Translations under genes and position numbers: made by a program
Notes under the pieces: model-generated
The model's input: the letters and a program-made list of their open reading frames with translations, nothing else
Told to the model about the DNA's origin: nothing
The model's database searches: none
Assembly (NCBI GenBank): GCA_045656705.1
Contig: JAZORR010000011.1
Location: 1 to 64,000 of the forward strand
Origin: RGIG4576 sp045656705
Lineage (GTDB): Bacteria; Bacteroidota; Bacteroidia; Bacteroidales; Muribaculaceae
Reading direction: 5' to 3'
Length of the DNA stretch: 64,000 bases
In this document: piece after piece, positions 26,887 to 33,652 of the stretch
Layout of the letters: every line of letters begins with the position of its first letter
Position numbering within the stretch: the stretch's first letter is position 1

Positions 26887-28680
26887 ATGGAAAGTTTATT
26901 ACAGATTGAAAATCTTACTAAATCATATGGTGACCGCATACTTTTTGCGGATATTACATTTGGAGTGAATGAAGGCGATAAAATCGGTATTATTGCTAAG
27001 AATGGTACTGGTAAATCTACTTTATTAAAAATTCTATGCGATAACGAAATCTATGATAGTGGAAAAATAACATATCGTAGAGATGCGCGTGTGGGTTATC
27101 TTACTCAAACACCAAATCTTAATCTCGAAAAAACTGTTTTTGAGGTATGTATGGATGGTGTTGATAAAGACTCTGATGATATATGGGATACAGAAAATAA
27201 AATTAAACAAACATTAGGTAAACTTAAAATAACAAATTTCAACCAACCAATTTCTGAGTTATCGGGGGGACAATTGAAACGTGTAGCCCTTGCTAAGATA
27301 ATTATAGAACATTGTGATTTGTTAGTTCTGGATGAACCAACAAACCATTTAGATGTGGAAATGATAGAATGGTTGGAAGAATACCTTTCCAGAAATAAGG
27401 TAGCTGTGTTAATGGTTACTCACGATAGATATTTTTTAGATAAGGTTTGCAATAAAATTATAGAAATAGATGAGAAATCTATTTTTACTTATCATGGGAG
27501 TTATAAATACTATCTTGAGAAAAGACAAGAAAGAATAGAAGCACAAACAGCTGAAATAGAACGCGCTAAAAATTTATATCGCACTGAATTGGAGTGGATG
27601 AGACGCCAACCTCAAGCACGAGGAACAAAGGCAAAATATCGTATTGATGCATTTTATGATCTTAAAGAAAAAGCATCTAAGCGTTTATCCGATAAAAATG
27701 TACAACTTAATGTAAAATCATCATATATAGGGTCTAAAATTTTTGATGCTGTTGCAGTTAGCAAAAAGTATGACGATAAAGTCATTTTAGATGATTTTAC
27801 TTACACATTCGCAAGATATGAAAAATTAGGTATCGTAGGAAATAATGGTGTTGGTAAATCCACCTTTATTAAACTTTTGTTAGGTTTAGTAACACCTGAT
27901 AGTGGATCTTTTGATATTGGAGAAACTGTAAATTTCGGGTATTATAGTCAGGAAGGTATTCAATTTGATGAATCAATGAAAGTAATTGACGCCATTACTC
28001 GTATTGCTGATATTGTGGTCTTTGACGAAAAAACAAAATATACAGCGTCGCAATTTCTTCAATTATTCTTATTTACACCAGCCGATCAACAAAAATTAAT
28101 TTCAAAACTTAGTGGTGGAGAAAAACGAAGGCTGTATTTAGCTACTGTACTAATTAAGAAGCCGAATTTCTTAATTCTTGATGAGCCTACGAATGACTTA
28201 GATATTGTAACTTTGGAGATACTTGAAGAATATTTAAGCAAATTTAATGGATGTGTTATTATTGTTAGTCACGACCGCTTCTTTATGGACAAAACTGTCG
28301 ACCATCTATTTGTATTCGAAGGTAATGGCTGTATTAAGGATTTTCCCGGTAATTATTCAGATTATCGAGATTGGAAAATTCGAAAAGAAAAAGAAGAGAA
28401 TGCTGCAATTCAAGCTCAAAATAATAAAATATATAATTCAGGTAGAACGCAACGCGACAATAGCAATAAAATGTCTTTTAAAGAGAAGAAAGAATTTGAA
28501 TCTCTTGAAAAGGAATTGTCATCGCTTAATAGTGAAAAGCAAGAATTAGAATTGAAATTTCAAGAAGGAAAATCATCGGCAGATGAACTTATTAAACTTT
28601 CTGCAAGATATGAAGAAGTAAAGTCACTTGTTGATGAGAAGGAAATGAGATGGCTTGAATTAAGTGAAAAGGATATGTAA
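26887..28680 (+). CDS. ABC-F family ATPase (translation factor type)
   Basis: A 597-residue protein with two ABC ATPase domains and no membrane segment. Walker A motifs are AKNGTGKST and GNNGVGKST; signatures are LSGGQLKRVAL and LSGGEKRRLYL; Walker B regions are LLVLDEPTNHLD and FLILDEPTNDLD. The ABC-F linker between the domains (around YRTELEWMRRQPQARGTKA) and a coiled-coil C-terminal extension of about 70 residues are typical of Uup-like members. These proteins bind the ribosomal E site or DNA junctions. None of the visible features identify it as an antibiotic-resistance variant. Confidence 0.9.
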   Translation: MESLLQIENLTKSYGDRILFADITFGVNEGDKIGIIAKNGTGKSTLLKILCDNEIYDSGKITYRRDARVGYLTQTPNLNLEKTVFEVCMDGVDKDSDDIWDTENKIKQTLGKLKITNFNQPISELSGGQLKRVALAKIIIEHCDLLVLDEPTNHLDVEMIEWLEEYLSRNKVAVLMVTHDRYFLDKVCNKIIEIDEKSIFTYHGSYKYYLEKRQERIEAQTAEIERAKNLYRTELEWMRRQPQARGTKAKYRIDAFYDLKEKASKRLSDKNVQLNVKSSYIGSKIFDAVAVSKKYDDKVILDDFTYTFARYEKLGIVGNNGVGKSTFIKLLLGLVTPDSGSFDIGETVNFGYYSQEGIQFDESMKVIDAITRIADIVVFDEKTKYTASQFLQLFLFTPADQQKLISKLSGGEKRRLYLATVLIKKPNFLILDEPTNDLDIVTLEILEEYLSKFNGCVIIVSHDRFFMDKTVDHLFVFEGNGCIKDFPGNYSDYRDWKIRKEKEENAAIQAQNNKIYNSGRTQRDNSNKMSFKEKKEFESLEKELSSLNSEKQELELKFQEGKSSADELIKLSARYEEVKSLVDEKEMRWLELSEKDM

Positions 28681-28759
28681 TATCAACTTTAATCATACAA
28701 TATATGAAGAAAAATATAGATTTATTGGCAAATATTGCTCATATATAAATATTTTTGCA

Positions 28760-28767
28760 TATATTTG
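28760..28767 (+). promoter_or_regulatory. TAnnTTTG promoter box for the sigma factor gene
   Basis: TATATTTG about 75 bases before the ATG at 28843, with ATTG about 22 bases upstream. This looks like a housekeeping-type promoter rather than an autoregulated ECF one. Confidence 0.55.
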
Positions 28768-28842
28768 CGTAAATTTTAGTATTCACATTTAAATAATTTG
28801 CCTATAGGATAAAACATTACACTAATTTTTAATTTAATCTAA

Positions 28843-29433
28843 ATGGAAGAATTGATTAATTTTTCTGACGAAAAATTGGTAATGTTGTATGCTAATGGTT
28901 TGAATAAAGCCTTTGATATTCTTGTTGAAAGATATAAGAATAAGGTTTATTCATATATCTTTCATATAGTTAAATGTGAGGATTTAGCTGATGATATTTT
29001 CCAAGAAACTTTTGTAAAAGCAATTGTAACAATCAACCAAAGAAGATATACCGAAAATGGTAAATTCCTTCCTTGGATTATGCGTATTGCACATAATTTG
29101 ATTATTGATTTTTATCGCCAGGAGAAATCAGAAAATACACAATCGTGTGATTCGGAACAAGTAAACATTCTTAATAGAAAAGATTTGGCTGATTCAACGA
29201 TTGAAGACACTATGATTACAGAGCAGATTTACTTGGATATAAAAAAGTTAGTAAATGCTTTGCCTCAAAATCAGCGTGATGTATTAACAATGCGTTATTA
29301 TAAAAACATGAGTTTTAAGGAAATTGCTGAATCTACAAATGTAAGTATAAATACTGCACTTGGGCGTATGAGATATGCTATTATGAATATGCGTAAACTT
29401 GCTGAAGAAAATAATATTATACTTACTCTATAA
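28843..29433 (+). CDS. ECF-type RNA polymerase sigma factor
   Basis: A 196-residue two-domain sigma-70-family protein. Region 2 includes FDILVERYKNKVYSYIFHIV and the acidic DLADDIFQETFVKA segment that contacts the core enzyme, then FLPWIMRIAHNLIIDFYRQ for -10 recognition. Region 4 includes LPQNQRDVLTMRYYKNMSF and the helix-turn-helix IAESTNVSINTALGRM. No anti-sigma gene with a membrane segment lies beside it. Instead a 52-codon open frame follows 87 bases downstream on the same strand, before any terminator. The regulon and signal are unknown. Confidence 0.88.
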   Translation: MEELINFSDEKLVMLYANGLNKAFDILVERYKNKVYSYIFHIVKCEDLADDIFQETFVKAIVTINQRRYTENGKFLPWIMRIAHNLIIDFYRQEKSENTQSCDSEQVNILNRKDLADSTIEDTMITEQIYLDIKKLVNALPQNQRDVLTMRYYKNMSFKEIAESTNVSINTALGRMRYAIMNMRKLAEENNIILTL

Positions 29434-29486
29434 GTTTAAGTAGGAAAAATATTTCTGTACTAATGTAATATAAACAGTGTTTAATC

Positions 29487-29502
29487 GTTATAAAAATATA
29501 AC
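29487..29502 (+). repeat. Hairpin between sigma factor gene and microprotein
   Basis: GTTATA (29487-29492) and TATAAC (29497-29502) flank AAAA, nested in a wider AGTGTT/AACACT repeat. It lies about 18 bases before the microprotein start and could protect or process the message. Confidence 0.4.
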
Positions 29503-29520
29503 ACTAAAACATTATTGCCT

Positions 29521-29679
29521 ATGCAGAAAAATTTTACTCTTAAAAACACTAAAAATTCGATTAATTCTCAAGAGAGAGGACCAAAACAAACAACAATTAA
29601 CTTTATAAAGCAATTTGCAAGAGTGTGCACTATGAAACAAATGTCACACAAAGAGTTTGGTGCTTTTGTAATGAATTAA
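29521..29679 (+). CDS. 52-residue microprotein downstream of the sigma factor
   Basis: An open frame of 52 codons runs from ATG 29521 to TAA 29679. It is basic, starts MQKNFTLKNTKNS and contains the helical, amphipathic segment TTINFIKQFARVCTM followed by GAFVMN at the C-terminus. I recall small Bacteroidales proteins with a similar FLRQFAR segment and a short hydrophobic C-terminus ending in asparagine, sometimes next to sigma factors, but could not check this. It sits 87 bases after the sigma gene and 16 bases before a terminator, so it is probably on the sigma transcript. Possible roles are a soluble sigma modulator or a ribosome- or nucleic-acid-binding peptide. Function is unknown. Confidence 0.6.
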   Translation: MQKNFTLKNTKNSINSQERGPKQTTINFIKQFARVCTMKQMSHKEFGAFVMN

Positions 29680-29694
29680 TTTTTGATTAAAACG

Positions 29695-29724
29695 AAAGAG
29701 GTTGGGATATCCCAACCTTTTTCT
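29695..29724. terminator. Bidirectional terminator after the sigma/microprotein unit
   Basis: GGTTGGG (29700-29706) pairs with CCCAACC (29711-29717) around ATAT, with A-rich sequence on the left and TTTTT on the right. It serves the plus-strand unit and the convergent permease gene. Confidence 0.75.
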
Positions 29725-29728
29725 TAAT

Positions 29729-30940
29729 TTATTCATATCTTGTGGATTTAATAGGCATAATACTTGATACTATTTTAGATGGAAATAGTAATGATATATA
29801 TGCCACAGCTACTACAAATAAATTAATTGCCATAATAGCTGTGATATTAATATCTACTGGCACATAGGAAATATAATAAGATTCAGCATCTAATTTTACA
29901 ATATGAAAATAGTCTTGCAAAACTAACATTAATATACTTATTACGTTACCTAATAATAAGGATTTTAATATTAATTTATTTGTAACAAACATGAAAATTC
30001 GACTAATTGAATTATCAGTTGCTCCTAATGTTTTTAATAAACCAATCATATTAACTCTTTTCAATACAATCATCAACATTGCAGATATTAGAGTGAAGCA
30101 AGTAACTACAATCATTATAAGAATAATTACAATTGCGTTAGTATCTAACAAACTTAACCATGTAAAATAAGACAAATTAGTCATATATAGATTTGAAACA
30201 AAATACTCTTTCTCTAATTGTTTTTCAAAAAGAAATTTTTTAATTTCATTGGTTGTAGACTCTATATCATTAATATCTTTACAATTTATACCTATATAAT
30301 TTGTTGTATTGCTATTAGAAATATTATTCAATTGTGATAGTGAACCAATTATGTAATTATTATCGAAATCTGAAAAATCAGAATTAAATATTCCTACAAT
30401 ATTATATTTTCTCAACTTTACATTATCACCTATGTAATAAGCTAAAATGCTTTTACCTACTTCTAAATCTAATTGTTTGGCAATATTTTTAGATATTAAT
30501 ATTGAGTTATTATTTTCTTTATTGCTGTAGTCTGGGATTTTACCTGCACACAATATAGAATTTAGGTAGGACCAATCATAATTATTATCACAACCTCTAA
30601 AATACATTCCTTTGAAGTTGTTTTGATTCTTTAGTACCGTTGGAGATTCTTTAAATATGCCAACTTCCACATTATTTTCTAAATTGGATTCCAAATCAGA
30701 TAAAAGTTCATCATACTCCTCTATATTGTCAAACTTTTCTACTTTAATATGAGATTGCAACTGATGAATTTTATTTGATATTTCATTTTTAAACCCCACA
30801 ACAATTGATATCGATAAAATAATTATCACAATTGCTAAAGTCATGCCTACAATTGCAAAAGAGATGCTTTTACTTGATGTTTCAGAGAAATCTCCTTTAC
30901 TGGTTTTTAATCTATTTGCTATAAAGAACTCAAATCTCAT
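29729..30940 (-). CDS. FtsX/LolC-E type ABC transporter permease
   Basis: A 403-residue membrane protein with one N-terminal helix (27-50), an extracytoplasmic domain of about 215 residues (MacB-periplasmic-core-like), and three C-terminal helices (268-294, 318-342 and 364-387). The short motif LLKTLGATDNSISRIF after helix 2 is the FtsX-domain signature with the conserved L-K-x-L-G-A. LolC/LolE proteins with this layout release lipoproteins from the inner membrane. No ATPase or second permease is adjacent, so the partner genes are elsewhere. It is transcribed in the same direction as tmRNA but a terminator lies between them. Confidence 0.82.
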   Translation of the reverse strand: MRFEFFIANRLKTSKGDFSETSSKSISFAIVGMTLAIVIIILSISIVVGFKNEISNKIHQLQSHIKVEKFDNIEEYDELLSDLESNLENNVEVGIFKESPTVLKNQNNFKGMYFRGCDNNYDWSYLNSILCAGKIPDYSNKENNNSILISKNIAKQLDLEVGKSILAYYIGDNVKLRKYNIVGIFNSDFSDFDNNYIIGSLSQLNNISNSNTTNYIGINCKDINDIESTTNEIKKFLFEKQLEKEYFVSNLYMTNLSYFTWLSLLDTNAIVIILIMIVVTCFTLISAMLMIVLKRVNMIGLLKTLGATDNSISRIFMFVTNKLILKSLLLGNVISILMLVLQDYFHIVKLDAESYYISYVPVDINITAIMAINLFVVAVAYISLLFPSKIVSSIMPIKSTRYE

Positions 30941-30972
30941 ATATGAATGAAGTTTATATCATTATAAATAAA

Positions 30973-31000
30973 AATAAGAACGAGAATTCTCGTTCTTATT
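30973..31000 (-). terminator. Terminator of tmRNA
   Basis: A perfect 12-bp stem (30973-30984 with 30989-31000) around AATT, followed on the minus strand by T-rich sequence, 6 bases beyond the tmRNA CCA end. Confidence 0.8.
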
Positions 31001-31006
31001 AATTTG

Positions 31007-31400
31007 TGGAGCTGGAGGGGTTTGAACCCTCGTCCAAACGCGGAACCAATAAGCTTTCTACACGCTTAGTCTTTTCTTGATTTTCGGAATCAGACAGGCA
31101 AAAGACAACCAACCTAAAACTTATCCTTTAAATTTAGAGAAATCCACAAGGAGAGAATTCCTCGATTCCCGACTTTACTGCACCACCTTATCGAAGCGTC
31201 TCGGGACCAAACAATCGGGTGATGTCTTGTCTCCGCAACTGTTGCAGAGATTAAGCTAATCTACTATACTTCAATTAAGCAGCAAGAGCGTAGTTATTTT
31301 CGCCATTTAAATTTTTGATGTCTGATATTATAGAGCATTGCCATCATCGCTCTGCGTGCTTACTTACCGCCTCTACACGCTGTCAAAGCCAGTCAGCCCC
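31007..31400 (-). ncRNA. ssrA: tmRNA
   Basis: On the minus strand the 5' end reads GGGGCTGACTGGCTTTGACA and the 3' end carries a T-arm-like GGTTCAAACCC and terminal CCA, the tRNA-like ends of tmRNA, about 394 bases in total. The tag reading frame sits around 31272-31310 and ends GENNYALAA followed by TAA, with the ALAA degradation signal for ClpXP-type proteases. It rescues ribosomes stalled on broken mRNA together with SmpB, which is not in this window. Promoter box TATTTTTG lies at 31420-31427 on the same strand. Confidence 0.95.
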
Positions 31401-31419
31401 AATGCATAAGTTATAAGTG

Positions 31420-31427
31420 CAAAAATA
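31420..31427 (-). promoter_or_regulatory. TAnnTTTG promoter box for tmRNA
   Basis: Minus-strand TATTTTTG 19 bases upstream of the mature tmRNA 5' end, so a short 5' leader would be removed in processing. Confidence 0.6.
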
Positions 31428-31474
31428 CAAATATTCTTGAATATGTAAAATTTCTAGGATTAAAACTTAACAAC

Positions 31475-32341
31475 TTATAATATAGAATCAGTCTTTTTTA
31501 ACACAACTAAAGCCCAATTGTTATCTTCTTTAACACTTCGCATCTCTAAATTGTGTTTTCTACCAGCATCTATTAGCATGTATGCTTCTTCTCTATAAAA
31601 ACCACTAAGCAACATAAATCCATTAGGTTTTAACATTGATGCATACTTGTCAATATCATCTAATATAACATTACGATTTATATTTGCTAATACTATATCA
31701 AATGACTCAAGATTATAGTTATTTAATTGTGATGCATCACCTTTTAGTATTGTAATTTTATCAGAAACTTTATTAAGATCAATATTTTCCAATGCATTTA
31801 CATAAGCTGCTTCATCTATTTCAATACCTATAGCAGATTCTGCCCCATGTAGCACTCCTACAATCGACAAAATTCCAGTACCAGTGCCCATATCTAATAT
31901 CTTTTTCCCTAAAAGGCTCATAGATAAAAGTTCTGTTACTATTAGATTGGTTGTAGAGTGATGACCTGTGCCAAATGCCATTTTGGGATCAATGGTTATA
32001 TCATATTCCATTTTAGGATAATCAGTATGGAAAGAACTATGAATAACACATTTATCAGCAATAACCATAGGTTTGAAGAAGTTCTTTTCCCATTCTTCAT
32101 TCCAATCCTTGCCTATTATTAATTCAGAAGTCCAGGAATACTCACTCGAGAATTCATATAATTCAAATACATTTTTAAATGCATTCTCATCAAATAACTC
32201 TTTTTTTACAAAGGCAGATACGCCATTTTCAGTAGGCACAAAACTTTCAAAACCACAATCACATAGTAGCGCATCCAATATATCTATCTCATCTTGATTT
32301 GTTGGTTTTTGAACAATATCTACTTGTATATAATCATTCAT
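31475..32341 (-). CDS. prmA: Ribosomal protein L11 methyltransferase
   Basis: A 288-residue SAM-dependent methyltransferase. The SAM-binding motif I is LDMGTGTGILSIVG, and motif IV-like FDIVLANINRNVILD fits the PrmA N-substrate methyltransferase signature (N-x-x-x-N around the active site). The N-terminal region of about 120 residues is the L11-recognition domain. The segment MAFGTGHHSTT is also characteristic. It trimethylates lysines and the N-terminus of L11. It is the last gene of a minus-strand set with two small membrane-associated proteins, 11 bases after the preceding small gene. Confidence 0.92.
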   Translation of the reverse strand: MNDYIQVDIVQKPTNQDEIDILDALLCDCGFESFVPTENGVSAFVKKELFDENAFKNVFELYEFSSEYSWTSELIIGKDWNEEWEKNFFKPMVIADKCVIHSSFHTDYPKMEYDITIDPKMAFGTGHHSTTNLIVTELLSMSLLGKKILDMGTGTGILSIVGVLHGAESAIGIEIDEAAYVNALENIDLNKVSDKITILKGDASQLNNYNLESFDIVLANINRNVILDDIDKYASMLKPNGFMLLSGFYREEAYMLIDAGRKHNLEMRSVKEDNNWALVVLKKTDSIL

Positions 32342-32352
32342 TTTTAGTTGAA

Positions 32353-32625
32353 TTATTTCTTCTTAAACAATTTTATTATAGAATTAGCCATTTTCACACC
32401 TTGCACAAATAACAATATTCTCTGAATAAAAGATAATTTAGATGATTTAATTTTATTTCCAGATGCTTGTTTAAATGGATTAATGCTGTGAGTTTTATGT
32501 TTTAAATGTTCTTTCTGCATTTCAAGCTTTATTAAAGCCTTTGCGCGCATAAATTTCAGTTCCTCGAAGCTAACGCCATTCCACTGTGCAATTGGTGTTT
32601 TATTAGTATCATTTGTATTCAACAT
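32353..32625 (-). CDS. Small conserved hypothetical protein upstream of prmA
   Basis: A 90-residue basic protein without signal peptide. The N-terminal half (WNGVSFEELKFMRAKALIKLE) predicts an amphipathic helix followed by a lysine-rich stretch, and the C-terminus has a short hydrophobic segment (QRILLFVQGVKMANSIIKLF) that may touch the membrane. I do not recognise a domain. It lies 11 bases after the holin-like gene and 11 bases before prmA, so it probably acts with the envelope-associated proteins of this cluster. Confidence 0.65.
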   Translation of the reverse strand: MLNTNDTNKTPIAQWNGVSFEELKFMRAKALIKLEMQKEHLKHKTHSINPFKQASGNKIKSSKLSFIQRILLFVQGVKMANSIIKLFKKK

Positions 32626-32636
32626 AATATATAAAC

Positions 32637-32984
32637 TTATTTCTGTGGAGGATTTAAAAACAGTTTACTAACAAATCTCGATACGGGGTTTAATATTAAA
32701 GTCTTTTTTAAACAGAATACTAAAAGTAATATTATTAGAATACCACATCCAACGATCAAGTTTGCAATCAATGTACTATTTAGTACTACTTCAAGCCATG
32801 ATACTAAAGCTGCAGATAAGAAAAACAATGCACATGCAGATAAAACAATTATAAGACATACCGATATTATTGCCGACATTAGCATTGTTAATTTCTCAAC
32901 TAAAGTAAGCTTAGTATAGTCTATTTGCAATGCAATATATTTCTTAACCTCTTGCCACAATTCTGTATAAGATGATGTGTCCAT
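32637..32984 (-). CDS. Holin-like phage_holin_3_6 / DUF1469-type membrane protein
   Basis: The protein has 115 residues with a soluble amphipathic N-terminus (about 1-30) and two hydrophobic helices (about 35-65 and 72-93) joined by a short turn. That is the pattern of the actinobacterial and Bacteroidota Phage_holin_3_6 family, which despite its name is a chromosomal membrane protein often next to YtxH genes. The role is probably envelope stress or membrane organisation, not lysis. A promoter box lies in a hairpin 29 bases upstream. Confidence 0.7.
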   Translation of the reverse strand: MDTSSYTELWQEVKKYIALQIDYTKLTLVEKLTMLMSAIISVCLIIVLSACALFFLSAALVSWLEVVLNSTLIANLIVGCGILIILLLVFCLKKTLILNPVSRFVSKLFLNPPQK

Positions 32985-33001
32985 ATAGTGACAACTATTT
33001 T

Positions 33002-33031
33002 AGGGCGTAATACAAAGATATATCACGCCCT
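33002..33031 (-). promoter_or_regulatory. Promoter box in the loop of an inverted repeat
   Basis: AGGGCGT (33002-33008) and ACGCCCT (33025-33031) form a 7-bp GC-rich stem. The loop holds CAAAGATA (33013-33020), which is TATCTTTG on the minus strand, 28 bases before the holin-like ATG. It could be an operator flanking the promoter or a weak terminator of the upstream YtxH gene. No T-run follows. Confidence 0.5.
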
Positions 33032-33049
33032 ATGTTATTAATTTATTAA

Positions 33050-33256
33050 TTACAAAGTGCTATCTTCGATTTCAGCAGTGATTTGGTCCACCAATTCACT
33101 TACATCATCATCAGAGAAATCAAAGCCTCTTTCTTTGAGCATATTCTTAATACGAGCTCTCAAGTCACTACCCTTTTCTGGAGCAAATAATATTGCAGCT
33201 ACACCACCTACTACTGCACCACCAAGGAAAGCATATAATAAACCTTTATATTTCAT
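33050..33256 (-). CDS. YtxH-domain small membrane protein (copy 2)
   Basis: A 68-residue protein with an N-terminal glycine- and alanine-rich hydrophobic helix (about residues 5-25) and the YtxH motif LFAPEKGSDLRARIK, followed by an acidic helical tail. YtxH proteins are single-pass stress-associated membrane proteins of unknown mechanism. It starts 6 bases after the first copy and shares the same layout, so the pair looks like a tandem duplication that has diverged in the tail. Confidence 0.75.
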   Translation of the reverse strand: MKYKGLLYAFLGGAVVGGVAAILFAPEKGSDLRARIKNMLKERGFDFSDDDVSELVDQITAEIEDSTL

Positions 33257-33262
33257 AATTGA

Positions 33263-33466
33263 TTATTTTTCAGCATTAAATTCATTAGCAATTTCATCAA
33301 CCAGTTCATCCATCTTTTGGCCACTTAGAGTGATACCTCTTTTACGCAAACTTTCACCTATCTTCTTTCGTGTTTCACTACCTTTATCAGGAGCAAAAAG
33401 AAGCCCTACTGCTGCACCAGCAATAGCACCACCAACAACGGCAAGTATTACATGTAATGGTTTCAT
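33263..33466 (-). CDS. YtxH-domain small membrane protein (copy 1)
   Basis: A 67-residue protein with the same order of parts as its neighbour: hydrophobic glycine- and alanine-rich helix (VILAVVGGAIAGAAVGLLFA), YtxH motif FAPDKGSETRKKI, then a helix beginning TLSGQKMDELVDEIANEF. It is first in the minus-strand cluster of YtxH, YtxH, holin-like, small protein and prmA. Promoter box TAAATTTG is at 33555-33562, about 90 bases upstream, and a 10-bp inverted repeat (33517-33526 with 33537-33546) lies in the leader. Confidence 0.75.
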   Translation of the reverse strand: MKPLHVILAVVGGAIAGAAVGLLFAPDKGSETRKKIGESLRKRGITLSGQKMDELVDEIANEFNAEK

Positions 33467-33516
33467 AATATATATATTTTAGTTATACAATTATAAAATT
33501 AAACGATCTCTAATTT

Positions 33517-33546
33517 ATAAAAGTTTTAGCAGTAGCAAACTTTTAT
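33517..33546 (-). repeat. 10-bp inverted repeat in the YtxH leader
   Basis: ATAAAAGTTT pairs perfectly with AAACTTTTAT around a 10-base loop. It lies inside the predicted 5' untranslated region of the YtxH operon. Confidence 0.5.
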
Positions 33547-33554
33547 GTTTTCTA

Positions 33555-33562
33555 CAAATTTA
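33555..33562 (-). promoter_or_regulatory. TAnnTTTG promoter box for the YtxH operon
   Basis: Minus-strand TAAATTTG about 90 bases before the first YtxH ATG. It diverges from the uvrA promoter. Confidence 0.5.
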
Positions 33563-33601
33563 ATATATATTTTTCATAAAAAATATAATATTGCTGTTTT
33601 T

Positions 33602-33633
33602 TTTGATTAGAATAATGTTTTTTTGTATTTTTG
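33602..33633 (+). promoter_or_regulatory. Consensus promoter of uvrA
   Basis: TTTG (33602-33605) and TATTTTTG (33626-33633) are spaced by exactly 20 bases. The predicted start near 33638 makes the upstream TTG at 33623 unusable and supports the ATG at 33653. Confidence 0.7.
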
Positions 33634-33652
33634 TTTATTATTAGGATTAAGT

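Noticed and set aside
33623..33652. An upstream TTG start for uvrA adding 10 residues.
   Set aside because: The perfect promoter box (33626-33633) overlaps it, so transcription should begin after this TTG.
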